Positions 29,443 through 39,022 are shown, counted from the stretch's first letter. The stretch is DNA of 64,000 bases from Bifidobacterium rousetti (GCF_008698235.1 NZ_PEBH01000002.1:124001-188000), one strand, 5' to 3'. Translations and numbers: made by a program. Notes: generated from the sequence alone by a model not told the origin.

Positions 29443-30885
29443 TCAGTCGCAGGCGCCCACGGTGTGGACGTAGATGGAGTCGGTGCTGCCCGGCTGGTGC
29501 TCACCCTGGGCGGAGCTCAGGATGACGATCTTGTCGCCGTTGGCGACCTTGCCGGCCTCACGCAGGATCTTGTCGGTGAAGACCATCAGGTCCTTGCGGG
29601 ACTTGTCATGGTAGTCCTCGTCGAGCAGGAACGCCTCGGTGCCCCAGGACAGGGCCAGCCAGTGGTAGGTGTGCTCGTTGTTGGTGATGCCGTAGATCGG
29701 GGCGGCCGGACGCTCGCGGGAGACGCGGTGCACGGTGTTGCCGGTCTGGGTGTAGGCGACGATGGCCTTGGCGTTGAGCTTGTCGGCCAGGTCGACGGCG
29801 GCGGAGGAGACGGCGCCGGTGGAGGACATGTCCAGGTTCTTCAGGGCCGGGATGCGGTCGAAGCCGTGCTCGGTGGCGAAGCCGGAGATGCGGGCCATCG
29901 TGGAGACGGTGACGGCCGGGTACTCGCCGACGGCGGTCTCGTTGGAGGTCATCGTGGCGTCGGCGCCGTCGAGGACGGCGTTGGCGCAGTCGGAGGCCTC
30001 GGCGCGGGACGGGACCGGGGAGTGGACCATGGAGCCCAGGACCTCGGTGGCCACGATGACCGGCTTGGCGTACTGGCGGGACAGCTCGATGATGCGCTTG
30101 GTGGCCAGCGGGACCTCCTCGAGCGGGCACTCGACGGCCATGTCGCCACGGGCGGCCATGATGCCGTCGAAGGTCTTGACGATGTCCTCGAGGTTCTCGA
30201 GGGCCTGCGGCTTCTCGATCTTGGCGACGATCGGGATGCGGCGGCCTTCCTCGTCCATGATCTCGTGGGCGCGGTCGATGTCGGTGGCGAAGCGCACGAA
30301 GGACATGGCGATGATGTCGGCGCCGGTGCGGATGGCCCAGCGCAGGTCCTCCTCGTCCTTCTCGGTCAGGGCCGGCAGGGAGACGGCGACGCCCGGCAGG
30401 TTGATGCCCTTGTGGGAGGACACGGGGCCGGCGACGACGACCTTGGTGTGGACGTTGTTGCCCTCGACCTTGGTGACCTCGAGGCGGACCTTGCCGTCAT
30501 CGATCAGGATCGGGTCGCCCGGGTGGCAGTCGCCCGGCAGGCCCTTGAAGGTGGTGGAGGTGATGTGCTCGTCGCCCTCGATGTCATCGGTGGTGATGAC
30601 GAACTCCTGGCCTTCCTTGAGCTCGACCTTGTCCTCGCCCTCGGCGTTCTTCTTGAACCAGCCGCAGCGGATCTTCGGGCCCTGCAGGTCGACCAGCACG
30701 GCCACGTTGCGGCCGGCGGCCTTGGAGGCCTGACGCACGTTGTTGTAGACCTTGAGGTGGTCCTCCGGAGTACCGTGGGAACGGTTCAGACGGGCCACAT
30801 CCATGCCGGCCTCGACGAGGCTGGTGATGCCTTCGAGGGACTCGCTGGCGGGTCCGATGGTGTCGACGATCTTGGCTTTGCGCAT
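29443..30885 (-). CDS. pyk: Pyruvate kinase
   Basis: 480 residues from ATG 30885, with AGGAATAGG upstream. It makes pyruvate and ATP from phosphoenolpyruvate. N-terminal TIM barrel (TIGPASESLEG), the B domain around SHKGINLPGVAVSLPALTEKD, the signature IPIVAKIEKPQALENLEDI with its catalytic Lys, and the C-terminal allosteric domain. Several near-invariant positions differ from most pyruvate kinases: LNRSHG for LNFSHG, ATEVLGSM for ATQMLESM, and MTSNETAVGEYP for MLSGETAxGKYP. I remember similar forms in bifidobacteria. A LacI-type operator lies 105 bp upstream of the start. Confidence 0.94.
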   Translation of the reverse strand: MRKAKIVDTIGPASESLEGITSLVEAGMDVARLNRSHGTPEDHLKVYNNVRQASKAAGRNVAVLVDLQGPKIRCGWFKKNAEGEDKVELKEGQEFVITTDDIEGDEHITSTTFKGLPGDCHPGDPILIDDGKVRLEVTKVEGNNVHTKVVVAGPVSSHKGINLPGVAVSLPALTEKDEEDLRWAIRTGADIIAMSFVRFATDIDRAHEIMDEEGRRIPIVAKIEKPQALENLEDIVKTFDGIMAARGDMAVECPLEEVPLATKRIIELSRQYAKPVIVATEVLGSMVHSPVPSRAEASDCANAVLDGADATMTSNETAVGEYPAVTVSTMARISGFATEHGFDRIPALKNLDMSSTGAVSSAAVDLADKLNAKAIVAYTQTGNTVHRVSRERPAAPIYGITNNEHTYHWLALSWGTEAFLLDEDYHDKSRKDLMVFTDKILREAGKVANGDKIVILSSAQGEHQPGSTDSIYVHTVGACD

Positions 30886-30944
30886 GTTGCCTATTCCTAA
30901 CTTTGCAACGGACGGAACCGGATTGGCTCCGTTTTCCATGAGAC

Positions 30945-30973
30945 AGTGTACTAGGTTCGCGTCGCGTAATCCA
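30945..30973 (-). promoter_or_regulatory. Possible pyk promoter
   Basis: On the minus strand TACACT (30950-30945) is a good -10. TGGATT 17 bp upstream is a weak -35. The -10 lies about 60 bp before the pyk start. Confidence 0.35.
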
Positions 30974-30990
30974 GTTTTTCCGCCGGTGTG

Positions 30991-31006
30991 TTGTTAGCGC
31001 TCACAA
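30991..31006. promoter_or_regulatory. LacI-family operator upstream of pyk
   Basis: TTGTTAGCGCTCACAA is a near-perfect palindrome and differs at one position from the classical lac-type core TTGTGAGCGCTCACAA. It lies 105 bp upstream of the pyk ATG and 17 bp upstream of the putative -35. A LacI-family carbon regulator is the likely ligand. No LacI-type gene is in the window. Confidence 0.6.
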
Positions 31007-31026
31007 CCCAATGCCCCCAGTAATGA

Positions 31027-31072
31027 GAACGCTCACGGAATCAGCCTTTCCAAGGCAATTCCGTGAGCGTTC
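31027..31072. terminator. Hairpin between terC and pyk
   Basis: A perfect 15-bp outer stem (GAACGCTCACGGAAT at 31027-31041 with 31058-31072) surrounds an inner GCCTT/AAGGC stem. It lies 83 bp beyond the terC stop on the same strand and may end that transcript. No clear U tract follows. The arms contain GCTCAC/GTGAGC, half-sites like those of the nearby LacI-type operator. Confidence 0.6.
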
Positions 31073-31154
31073 CCATATCGTTCACACAGCGGTAAACATC
31101 GCGGCGGCACATGCCGGGCGGCGGGCAAAGCCGCTCCGCCCACCGCCCCGTCCG

Positions 31155-32162
31155 TCACCTGTCCGCGGCAGACCCCCCGTCGGGCTTGCCCGCCTCGACC
31201 TGCCTCATCTTGAGGACGGAGGCGAGCGCGGCGCCGCCGATCGCGACGACGATCACCGCCAGCGACAGCCATGTCGGCACCTCCGGCACCCAATGCACGC
31301 CCTCGCCGCCGTTGATGAACGGCAGGGTGTTGCCGTGCAGCGCCTCCATGATGAGCTTGACGCCGATGAAGCCGAGCACGACCGACAGGCCGGCCGGCAG
31401 GTAGACGAGCTTGTCGAGCAGGGCGCCGAGCAGGAAGTAGAGCTGCTGGAGACCCAGCAGGGCGAACACGTTCGACGTGAACACAAGGAACGGGTCCTTG
31501 GTCAGGCCGAAGATCGCGGGGATCGAGTCGAACGCGAACATCACATCGGTGGTGCCGATCGCGAGGAAGACGATGAGCATCGGGGTCCAGTAGCGCACGC
31601 CGTTTTTGGTGGTGCGCAGCTTCTCGCCGTCGTATTCGTTGGAGATGCGGATCACCTTGCGCAGCATGCGGATCACGCCGTTCTCCTTGTACTCCTCGTC
31701 GTCGTCGCCGCCGGTGACCAGCTTGACGGCAGTGTAGATGAGGAACGCGCCGAAGATGAAGAACACCCAGGTGAAGCGGGTGATGAGCGCGGCGCCGATG
31801 AGGATGAAGATGCCGCGGAAGACCAGCGCGACGGTGATGCCGACCGACAGCACGAACTTCTGCAGCTGCTTCGGCACGGCGAAGTTCGACATGATGATGA
31901 CGAAGACGAACAGGTTGTCGACCGACAATGAGTATTCGGTGAGCCATCCGGAGTAGAACTCGATGGCGGGCTTGGACCCGGCGAAATACCAGATGAACCC
32001 GCCGAAGATCAGCGCCATCACCACGAAGAAGGCGATGTGCTGCACGCACTCCTTCGTGGAGGGCACGTGCGGTCGCCGACCGATCACGAACAGATCGACG
32101 ATGAAGAACAGGGCGAGCACCACGAACGTGGCGATTTCAAAAGCAAGAGGGGTTTCGGCCAT
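31155..32162 (-). CDS. TerC/Alx family integral membrane protein
   Basis: 335 residues with about nine membrane helices. TerC-family hallmarks are SLSVDNLFVFVIIMSNFAVP (helix with conserved Asp-Asn) and TTDVMFAFDSIPAIFGLT (conserved Asp). Such proteins move or chelate manganese or other metals, or assist exported metalloenzymes; the Alx branch exports manganese. The C-terminal ~25 residues are hydrophilic. ATG 32162 is preceded only by a short spacer after uvrB, and no ribosome binding site is evident. I see no manganese riboswitch in the 55-bp spacer. It is transcribed in the same direction as uvrB. Confidence 0.88.
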   Translation of the reverse strand: MAETPLAFEIATFVVLALFFIVDLFVIGRRPHVPSTKECVQHIAFFVVMALIFGGFIWYFAGSKPAIEFYSGWLTEYSLSVDNLFVFVIIMSNFAVPKQLQKFVLSVGITVALVFRGIFILIGAALITRFTWVFFIFGAFLIYTAVKLVTGGDDDEEYKENGVIRMLRKVIRISNEYDGEKLRTTKNGVRYWTPMLIVFLAIGTTDVMFAFDSIPAIFGLTKDPFLVFTSNVFALLGLQQLYFLLGALLDKLVYLPAGLSVVLGFIGVKLIMEALHGNTLPFINGGEGVHWVPEVPTWLSLAVIVVAIGGAALASVLKMRQVEAGKPDGGSAADR

Positions 32163-32217
32163 GATTCAGTAGCGTATCCCATCACTTTGACGCGGCTGTT
32201 TCCTCTTCCCCGATCCC

Positions 32218-34329
32218 CTACTTCTTCGCCTCGGTCATCTGCCGCAGCTCCTTCTTCAAATCCCGGATCTCGTCGCGCAGCCGCGCGGCGAGCTCGAACT
32301 GGAGCTGCTCGGCGGCGGTGTGCATCTGCTCGCTCAGCTGGCGGATCAGGCCGGCGAGGTCCTGCGCGGGCAGTCCGGCCTTCAGGATCTCCTCGTGGCG
32401 CTTGTCCGCCTCGGTCGGGTCGTAGACCGGCACCCCGAGATGCGTGTTGCCGGCCTTGCCGGCGTTGCGGTAGCCGCCCTCGAGCAGGGTCGCGGTGTCG
32501 ACGTCCTCCTTGGCGAGCATGTCGTTGACGTCGCTGATCTTCTTGATCAGCGGCTTGGGGTCGATGTGGTGTTCCCTGTTGTAGGCGATCTGCTTGGCGC
32601 GGCGGCGTTCGGTCTCGTCGATGGCCTTGCGCATCGCGTCGGTGGTCTCGTCGGCGTACATGATGACGGTGCCGGACACGTTGCGGGCGGCGCGGCCGAT
32701 CGTCTGGATGAGCGAGCGGTAGGAGCGCAGGAAGCCCTCCTTGTCGGCGTCGAGGATCGCGACGAGCGACACCTCGGGCAGGTCGAGGCCCTCGCGCAGC
32801 AGGTTGATGCCGACGATCACGTCGATCTTGCCCTCGCGCAGCATGCGCAGCAGCTCGACGCGGCGCAGCGTGTCCACGTCGGAGTGCAGGTATTCGACCT
32901 TGATGCCGCGTTCGAGCAAGTAGTCGGTCAGGTCCTCGGCCATCTTCTTGGTGAGGGTCGTGACCAGCGCGCGCTCGTTGCGCGAGACGCGGTCCTTGAT
33001 CTCGGCGAGCAGGTCGTCGATCTGCCCCTTGGTGGGTCGCACCTCGACCTTCGGGTCCAGCAGGCCCGTCGGGCGGATGATCTGCTCGACCACCCCGTCG
33101 GACAGTCCCAGCTCGTAGTCGCCGGGCGTCGCGGACAGGTAGACGGTCTGGCCGACGCGTTCAAGAAACTCCGGCCATTTGAGCGGCCGGTTGTCCATCG
33201 CGGACGGCAGGCGGAACCCGTGTTCGACGAGCGTGCGCTTGCGGGAGGCGTCGCCCTCGTACATCGCGCCGATCTGCGGGACCGTCACATGGCTTTCGTC
33301 GATGACGAGCAGGAAGTCGTCGGGGAAGAAGTCGAGCAGCGTGTGCGGCGGGGTGCCGGGGGCGCGGCCGTCGAAGTGCCGCGAGTAGTTCTCGACGCCG
33401 GAGCACACGCCCACCTGCGTGAGCATCTCCAGATCGTAGGTGGTACGCATCGTGAGCCGCTGCGCCTCGAGGTCCTTGCCCTGCTTCTTCAATTCGGCGA
33501 CGCGCTCGTCGAGCTCCTCGCGGATGGTTTTGAGGGCCCGTTCCATACGCTGCGGCCCGGCCACGTAGTGCGATGCGGGGAAGATGTGGACCTGTTCCTC
33601 GTGCGCGATGACGTCGCCGGTCAGCGGATGGAGCGTGGAGATGCGGTCGATCTCGTCGCCGAAGAACTCGATGCGCACCGCGAGCTCCTCGTAGACGGGG
33701 ATGATCTCGACGGTGTCGCCGCGCACGCGGAACGTGCCGCGCGTGAACGCGATGTCGTTGCGCTTGTACTGCATGTCGACGAACCGGCGCAGCAGCTGGT
33801 CGCGGTCGATCTGCATGCCCTCCCTGAGCAGGAGCATGCGGCCGGCGTACTCCTCGGGCGTGCCGAGGCCGTAGATGCAGGAGACGGTGGCGACGACGAC
33901 GCAGTCGCGCCGGGTGAGCAGGTTCGCGGTGGCGGCGTGGCGCAGACGCTCCACGTCGTCGTTGATGTTGGAGTCCTTCTCGATGTACGTGTCGGTCTGC
34001 GGGATGTAGGCTTCGGGCTGGTAGTAGTCGTAGTAGCTGACGAAGTAGCTCACCGCGTTGTCGGGCATGAGCTCGCGGAATTCGGCGCACAGCTGCGCGG
34101 CGAGCGTCTTGTTCGGCTCGATGATCAGGGTGGGGCGCTGCAGGCGTTCGATGAGCCACGCGGTGGTGGCGGTCTTGCCGGTGCCGGTCGCGCCCATGAG
34201 CACGACGTCGTTCTCGCCGTCCTCGATGCGGCGGGCGAGCTCCTCGATGGCCTGCGGCTGGTCGCCGGACGGCTTGTACGGCGATTTGACGACGAACGGA
34301 CGGTTCGTGCGCTCGATGTTGAAACCCAT
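32218..34329 (-). CDS. uvrB: Excinuclease ABC subunit B
   Basis: 703 residues, typical for UvrB. Walker [15 protein letters not shown], the beta-hairpin motif [12 protein letters not shown] that clamps damaged [22 protein letters not shown], helicase motifs V/VI ([24 protein letters not shown]), and the C-terminal UVR motif ([31 protein letters not shown]) that binds UvrC. It verifies damage and recruits UvrC in nucleotide excision repair. Other uvr genes are not in the window. It begins 11 bp after the coaE stop, a common actinobacterial coaE-uvrB pairing. Confidence 0.97.
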   Translation of the reverse strand: MGFNIERTNRPFVVKSPYKPSGDQPQAIEELARRIEDGENDVVLMGATGTGKTATTAWLIERLQRPTLIIEPNKTLAAQLCAEFRELMPDNAVSYFVSYYDYYQPEAYIPQTDTYIEKDSNINDDVERLRHAATANLLTRRDCVVVATVSCIYGLGTPEEYAGRMLLLREGMQIDRDQLLRRFVDMQYKRNDIAFTRGTFRVRGDTVEIIPVYEELAVRIEFFGDEIDRISTLHPLTGDVIAHEEQVHIFPASHYVAGPQRMERALKTIREELDERVAELKKQGKDLEAQRLTMRTTYDLEMLTQVGVCSGVENYSRHFDGRAPGTPPHTLLDFFPDDFLLVIDESHVTVPQIGAMYEGDASRKRTLVEHGFRLPSAMDNRPLKWPEFLERVGQTVYLSATPGDYELGLSDGVVEQIIRPTGLLDPKVEVRPTKGQIDDLLAEIKDRVSRNERALVTTLTKKMAEDLTDYLLERGIKVEYLHSDVDTLRRVELLRMLREGKIDVIVGINLLREGLDLPEVSLVAILDADKEGFLRSYRSLIQTIGRAARNVSGTVIMYADETTDAMRKAIDETERRRAKQIAYNREHHIDPKPLIKKISDVNDMLAKEDVDTATLLEGGYRNAGKAGNTHLGVPVYDPTEADKRHEEILKAGLPAQDLAGLIRQLSEQMHTAAEQLQFELAARLRDEIRDLKKELRQMTEAKK

Positions 34330-34340
34330 GAGGCCCTATC

Positions 34341-34958
34341 TTAGCCATCCCGGCGTTCGCCGCTGAGCGAACGGTAGAACCGGTCGACCTCGGCCATCAT
34401 CGCGGCCACAGGCAGCGTCGAGTCGATGACGACGTCGGCGATCGCCTCGCGCCGCTCGCGGGAGGGCTGGCTGCGAATGCGCGCCTCGGCCTCGACGCGC
34501 GTCATGCCGCGCGTGGCGATCATGCGCTCGATCCTGGTCTCGGCCGGGGCCTCGACGGTGATGACATGGTCGAAGCGGAACGGGATCTCGTCGATGACCT
34601 CGGCCAGCAGCGGCACGTCGTGCACGATGATGCGTGCCTCGGGGTGGGCGCGTTCGACGCGCGCCGCCTCGGCGTAGATCAGCGGATGCTCGATGGCGTC
34701 GAGCCGCTCCCGCGCGCCCGGCGCGGCGTCGGGCCCGAAGACGTGGGCGGCGACCCACGCCCGGTCCATCGTGCCGTCCGGTCCGATCGCGCCGGGCCCG
34801 AACGCCCGCGCGATCTCGGGCAGCGCCGCTCCCCCGGGCGCGACGACCGCACGGGCCAGCGCGTCGTAGTCGATGTGCAGCGCGCCCAGCCCGGCGAGAT
34901 GCGCGGCGACGGTGCTTTTGCCCGCGGCGATGCCGCCGGTCAGTCCGAGTCGTATCAT
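34341..34958 (-). CDS. coaE: Dephospho-CoA kinase
   Basis: 205 residues, the standard single-domain length, unlike mycobacterial CoaE, which has a fused C-terminal domain. Walker A GLTGGIAAGKST at the N-terminus; IDYDALARAVVAPGG for the substrate Asp; and VHDVPLLAE as the family signature. It adds the 3'-phosphate in the last step of coenzyme A synthesis. It overlaps nothing but sits 11 bp before uvrB, so the two are probably co-transcribed. The ATG at 34958 is well placed, with the P-loop starting at residue 6. Confidence 0.94.
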   Translation of the reverse strand: MIRLGLTGGIAAGKSTVAAHLAGLGALHIDYDALARAVVAPGGAALPEIARAFGPGAIGPDGTMDRAWVAAHVFGPDAAPGARERLDAIEHPLIYAEAARVERAHPEARIIVHDVPLLAEVIDEIPFRFDHVITVEAPAETRIERMIATRGMTRVEAEARIRSQPSRERREAIADVVIDSTLPVAAMMAEVDRFYRSLSGERRDG

Positions 34959-35012
34959 GACACGCCATTCTACGACAGTCAGGCAGTCGGTACGGGAATA
35001 CGGAATACGGGA

Positions 35013-35046
35013 AGACCCCGGCTCCCTTCACGGGAGACCGGGGTCT
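35013..35046 (-). terminator. Terminator hairpin after rpsA
   Basis: Arms AGACCCCGGCTCCC (35013-35026) and 35032-35046 pair almost perfectly around a short TTCAC loop. It lies about 60 bp beyond the rpsA stop on the minus strand and about 55 bp before coaE. The following sequence on the minus strand, TTCCCGTATTCCG, has no long U run. Confidence 0.7.
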
Positions 35047-35107
35047 GTCCTGTCAGGCGTTACGCCGTGAGTCCGACGACTGCGAAACGACGCGGCCGGG
35101 CCTTAAA

Positions 35108-36580
35108 TCACTTGCCGAGCAGCTGGTCGCGCAGGGCGGCGAGCTGGTCGGAGTCGGCGAGGGTGCCGTTGGAAGTGGACTCGGAGGAGTAGTTGGACAC
35201 CTCTTCGACCTTCTCTTCCTTCGGGGCCTGGCCGTCGGCAGCGGCGGACTCGTCCGCGTGCTCGAGCTCCTTGGCGACGAACTCCTTGTGCTCCTCCCAC
35301 AGCTGGTGGGCGGCCGCGTACTGGGCCTCCCACTCCTCGCGCTGCTTCTCGTAGCCGGCGATCCACTCGTTGGTGTTCGGGTCGAAGCCTTCGGGGTACT
35401 TGTAGTTGCCCTGCTCGTCGTACTCGGCCGGCATGCCGTACAGCGCCGGATCGAAGTCCTCGGAGGCCGGGTCGACGGAGTCGTTGGCCTGCTTGAGGGA
35501 CAGGGAGATGCGGCGACGATCGAGGTCGACGTCGATCACCTTGACGAACACGATCTCGCCCGGCTTGACGACGGTCTCCGGGTTCTCGACGTGACGGTTG
35601 GCGAGCTCGGAGATGTGCACCAGGCCCTCGATGCCGTCCTCGACGGAGATGAACACACCGAACTGGACGATCTTGGTGACCTTGCCCTTGACGATCTGGC
35701 CGGGGACGTGGGTGCGGGCGAAGCGCTGCCACGGATCCTCCTGGGTGGCCTTGAGCGACAGGGAGATGCGCTCGCGGTCCAGATCGACGTCGAGGACCTC
35801 GACGGTGACCTTGTCACCGACCTTGACGACCTCGGACGGGTGGTCGATGTGCTTCCAAGACAGCTCGGAGACGTGGATGAGGCCGTCGACACCGCCGAGA
35901 TCGACGAAGGCGCCGAAGTTGACGATGGAGGACACGACACCCTCGCGGATCTGGCCCTTCTTGAGCTGGGACAGGAAGGTCTCGCGGACCTCGGACTGGG
36001 TCTCCTCGAGGTACTGGCGACGGGACAGGACCACGTTGTTGCGGTTCTTGTCGAGCTCCAGGATCTTGGCCTGGATCTTCTGGCCGATGTACGGGGACAG
36101 GTCGCGCACGCGACGCATCTCGACCAGGGAGGCCGGCAGGAAGCCACGCAGACCGATGTCGACGATGAGGCCGCCCTTGACGGCTTCGATGACGGTGCCC
36201 TCGACAACGCCGTCGGCTTCCTTGATCTTCTCGATGTCGCCCCAGGCGCGCTCGTACTGGGCGCGCTTCTTGGACAGGATCAGACGGCCTTCCTTGTCTT
36301 CCTTGGTGACGACAAGGGCCTCGACGGAGTCGCCGACCTTGACGACCTCGTCGGGATCGACGTCCTTCTTGATGGAAAGCTCGCGGGAGGGGATGACGCC
36401 CTCGGTCTTGTAGCCGATATCCAGGAGGACCTCGTCGTGATCGATCTTGACGACGGTACCCTCGACCAGATCACCATCATCGAAGTTCTTGATGGTGGAA
36501 TCGACTGCCTTGATGAAGTCCTCTTCGGTGCCGATGTCGTTGATGGCGACCTTGGTGACCTCAGTGTTGTTCTCTGCCAT
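35108..36580 (-). CDS. rpsA: Ribosomal protein S1
   Basis: 490 residues with four S1 RNA-binding repeats, the Gram-positive/actinobacterial form (six in Enterobacteria). The repeats start near LVEGTVVKIDHDEVLLDIGYK, GVVEGTVIEAVKGGLIVDIG, IREGVVSSIVNFGAFVDLGG and IVKGKVTKIVQFGVFISVED; repeats 3 and 4 are the most typical. The C-terminus is a disordered acidic tail. It binds mRNA and helps initiation. No SD lies before its own ATG (CATATATTTACATG), only an A/T-rich leader, which suits a self-regulated S1 gene. Confidence 0.96.
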   Translation of the reverse strand: MAENNTEVTKVAINDIGTEEDFIKAVDSTIKNFDDGDLVEGTVVKIDHDEVLLDIGYKTEGVIPSRELSIKKDVDPDEVVKVGDSVEALVVTKEDKEGRLILSKKRAQYERAWGDIEKIKEADGVVEGTVIEAVKGGLIVDIGLRGFLPASLVEMRRVRDLSPYIGQKIQAKILELDKNRNNVVLSRRQYLEETQSEVRETFLSQLKKGQIREGVVSSIVNFGAFVDLGGVDGLIHVSELSWKHIDHPSEVVKVGDKVTVEVLDVDLDRERISLSLKATQEDPWQRFARTHVPGQIVKGKVTKIVQFGVFISVEDGIEGLVHISELANRHVENPETVVKPGEIVFVKVIDVDLDRRRISLSLKQANDSVDPASEDFDPALYGMPAEYDEQGNYKYPEGFDPNTNEWIAGYEKQREEWEAQYAAAHQLWEEHKEFVAKELEHADESAAADGQAPKEEKVEEVSNYSSESTSNGTLADSDQLAALRDQLLGK

Positions 36581-36701
36581 GTAAATATATGGTTTCTAAT
36601 AGATGGATGGATAATTACTCGTTGTTAAGTTATTCGCGCACCCCTAAAGGCACACAAATGTCTACAATACCGACAGCCATGCCCAAAATATGAGCGAAAT
36701 C
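36581..36701 (-). promoter_or_regulatory. AT-rich, SD-less leader of rpsA
   Basis: The 121 bp between folD and rpsA are much more AT-rich than the surroundings. On the minus strand they carry TTATCCATCCATC and ATATATTTAC just before the rpsA ATG, with no GGAGG-like sequence. A/U-rich single-stranded leaders are natural S1 binding sites, so this may be the autoregulatory region. TATTGT near 36665 is a possible -10, but no -35 is convincing. Confidence 0.4.
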
Positions 36702-37586
36702 CTAGGCGTGTCGCACCTGGCGTTCGGCCATCTCGACGACGTTGGCCAGGAGCATGGCGCGGGTCATCGGGCCCACGCCTCCGGGGTTGGGCGAGTACGC
36801 GGAGGCCTTGTCGTAGCAGGCCTTGTCGATGTCGCCCCTGACGCGCCAGCGGCCGGCCTCGTCGTCGTAGACGCGCGAGACGCCGACGTCGAGCAGCACG
36901 GCGCCGTCGGCGATCATGTCGGGTTTGACGAATCCGGCGGAGCCCATCGCGGCGATGATCACGTCGGCCCGGCGCATGTGCTCGACGACGTCGCGCGTGC
37001 CGGTGTGGCACAGCGTGACGGTGGCGTTGACGGCGCGGCGGGTGAGTATGAGCCCGATCGTGCGGCCGATGGTGATGCCGCGGCCGAGCACGCACACCTC
37101 CTTGCCGTCCAAGTCGATGTCGTAGGCGCCGAGCAGCTCGATGACGCCGCGAGGGGTGCACGGCAGCGGCGTCGTGACGTCCTCGCGCACATGCAGGACG
37201 AGCTCGCCCAGGTTGTACGGGTGCATGCCGTCGGCGTCCTTGGCCGGGTCGATCAGGTCGATGATCGCGTTCTCGTCGACGCCGCGGGGCAGCGGCAGCT
37301 GGACGATGTAGCCGGTGCACGCCGGGTCCTCGTTCATCTCGCGCACGACGGCGGCGATGTCGTCGAACGTGGCGTCGGCGGGCAGCTCGCGCTTGATCGA
37401 GCGGATGCCGACCTCGGCGCAGTCGGCGTGCTTGCCGGCCACGTACTTGACCGAACCGGGGTCCTCCCCCACCAGCAGCGTGCCGAGCCCCGGCTCGACG
37501 CCGGCGGCCTTCAGCCGCTCCACGCGCTCCTTCAACCCCGCCTTGATCGTCGCGGACACCGCCTTGCCGTCGAGTCTGATGGCCAT
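36702..37586 (-). CDS. folD: Bifunctional methylenetetrahydrofolate dehydrogenase/cyclohydrolase
   Basis: 294 residues from ATG 37586, with AAGGAGC upstream. The dehydrogenase/cyclohydrolase signature is present: [15 protein letters not shown] with the catalytic Tyr-x-x-x-Lys, [14 protein letters not shown], the Rossmann [30 protein letters not shown], and the C-terminal DVGVSRV and [16 protein letters not shown]. It interconverts methylene-, methenyl- and formyl-tetrahydrofolate with NADP. The family usually has GRSxxVGxP in the loop; here it is GRGITIGRT, a mild variation. It is divergent from the metal-binding lipoprotein gene. Confidence 0.94.
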   Translation of the reverse strand: MAIRLDGKAVSATIKAGLKERVERLKAAGVEPGLGTLLVGEDPGSVKYVAGKHADCAEVGIRSIKRELPADATFDDIAAVVREMNEDPACTGYIVQLPLPRGVDENAIIDLIDPAKDADGMHPYNLGELVLHVREDVTTPLPCTPRGVIELLGAYDIDLDGKEVCVLGRGITIGRTIGLILTRRAVNATVTLCHTGTRDVVEHMRRADVIIAAMGSAGFVKPDMIADGAVLLDVGVSRVYDDEAGRWRVRGDIDKACYDKASAYSPNPGGVGPMTRAMLLANVVEMAERQVRHA

Positions 37587-37748
37587 CGTGCTCCTTCGTC
37601 CCTTCACATTCGGTCTGCTGGATTCATCGGGAAACTCCGTCGAACGGGCCCGGATGCTATTACGATAAAGACCATAAGGTAAAGAATCGGTTTCGTCGAA
37701 GCGGACTTCACGGATTGGAAGCGCATCACGCGGAAAGGGCGGGCGGAC

Positions 37749-38891
37749 ATGACCACGAATCATCGCACACGGGCTGTGAGGGGCGCGCTGGCGGCGCTGG
37801 CCGCGACGGCCCTGCTGCTGGCGGCCGGCGCGTGCGGCGCGACGAACGACACCGACACGCAGCAGTCGGACTCCCAGACGAAGACGCAGGAGAAGACCGG
37901 CGTGATCACGGTGGTCGCCTCGATCAACCAGTGGGGGTCGCTCGCCCAGGAGATCGGCGGCGACGACGTGAAGGTCACCTCGGTGCTGAGCTCGACCGGC
38001 GTCGACGCGCACGACTTCGAGCCGAAGACGTCCGACCTCGCGACGCTGAGCAAGGCGGAGATCGTCGTGGCGAACGGCGCCGGGTACGACACCTGGGCCA
38101 CGAAGTCGCGCTCCGCCGACTCCACGCTCGTCTCGGCGGCGCAGATCGTCGGCGCGATGGACGGCGACAACCCGCATCTGTGGTTCTCGAAGGACGCGCG
38201 CAGCGGCATGGCCAAGGAGCTCGCCAACGCGTTCTCCAAGGCGCGGCCGAAGAAGAAGGCCGAATTCGCCGAGCGTCTCAAGGACTGGCAGGAGAGCGAG
38301 GACGAGCTCGACGCGGCGATGACGAAGTTCGCCAAGGCGCATCCGGACGCGACCTACGGCGCGACCGAGGCGGTGGTCTACTACCTGATGAGCGACATGT
38401 CGTTCAAGGACGTCACCCCCGAGGGCTACGCGCAGGCGGTGGCCAACGGCGGCGAGATCGCCCCGGCCGACCTGCAGACCTTCCAGAAGCTCGTCGAGGG
38501 CAGGAAGCTCGACGTGCTGATCAACAACACGCAGGAGTCGACCGACGCGACGAACATGCTCACCGGCGCCGCCGGCCGCGCCGACGTGCCGGTCGTGGAG
38601 GTCAGCGAGCAGATGCCCTCCAAGTACGACACGCTCGACGACTGGATCGGGGATCTGGTCAAGTCGATCTTCACGGCCGTCGACCCCGAGTACGACGACT
38701 CCAACGACGGACAGACCGATCCGGACGCACCGGACGCCTCCACGGGTCAGGACCAGTCGCAGGACGGGCAGTCCGATCAGAACCAGTCCGACGGTTCGGG
38801 CGTGACCGGATGCTCGAACGGCGACGGCACGGGCGACTGCACCGGCACCGGCGACGGCTCGAACGCCGGTCAGCAGGACCCTGGCAAGTAA
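37749..38891 (+). CDS. Zinc/manganese-type ABC importer substrate-binding lipoprotein
   Basis: 380 residues. Signal peptide with a lipobox-like cysteine (LLAAGACGA). The body is a cluster A-I metal-binding protein: [29 protein letters not shown] (His ligand), [18 protein letters not shown] (His ligand) and the linker helix. It captures a divalent metal and passes it to the permease. Its C-terminus is an unusual ~50-residue low-complexity tail ([18 protein letters not shown], then [17 protein letters not shown] with two Cys) beyond the normal fold. It heads the SBP-ATPase-permease set; a Zur-like box lies before the ATPase gene, not before this one. No plain SD is visible before the ATG. Confidence 0.86.
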   Translation: MTTNHRTRAVRGALAALAATALLLAAGACGATNDTDTQQSDSQTKTQEKTGVITVVASINQWGSLAQEIGGDDVKVTSVLSSTGVDAHDFEPKTSDLATLSKAEIVVANGAGYDTWATKSRSADSTLVSAAQIVGAMDGDNPHLWFSKDARSGMAKELANAFSKARPKKKAEFAERLKDWQESEDELDAAMTKFAKAHPDATYGATEAVVYYLMSDMSFKDVTPEGYAQAVANGGEIAPADLQTFQKLVEGRKLDVLINNTQESTDATNMLTGAAGRADVPVVEVSEQMPSKYDTLDDWIGDLVKSIFTAVDPEYDDSNDGQTDPDAPDASTGQDQSQDGQSDQNQSDGSGVTGCSNGDGTGDCTGTGDGSNAGQQDPGK

Positions 38892-38921
38892 GGCGTCAAG
38901 TAAGGCATAGTGCAGTACATA

Positions 38922-38938
38922 TTGAGAACGGTTGTCAA
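38922..38938. promoter_or_regulatory. Zur/Fur-family-like operator before the metal importer ATPase
   Basis: TTGAGAACGGTTGTCAA is a 17-bp palindrome with one mismatched pair. Its core TGAGAACGGTTGTCA has the 7-1-7 layout of actinobacterial Zur boxes (TGAnAAC-n-GTTnTCA). It lies between the lipoprotein gene and the ATPase gene. GATAAT at 38949-38954 could be the -10 of an internal promoter. Metal dependence is inferred. Confidence 0.55.
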
Positions 38939-39022
38939 CATCATTTGCGATAATCCCCTCTCGTAAGGCCGGCCGTGCGAACCGCCACGGCCACCCATGG
39001 CATGCGGGAGGAAGGAATCGGC

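Noticed and set aside
32163..32217. Manganese (yybP-ykoY) riboswitch before terC
   Set aside because: The 55-bp spacer is too short and has no fitting hairpins.
37621..37700. Zur box before the metal-binding lipoprotein gene
   Set aside because: I looked for a palindrome like that at 38922 between folD and the lipoprotein gene and found only AT-rich sequence without symmetry.
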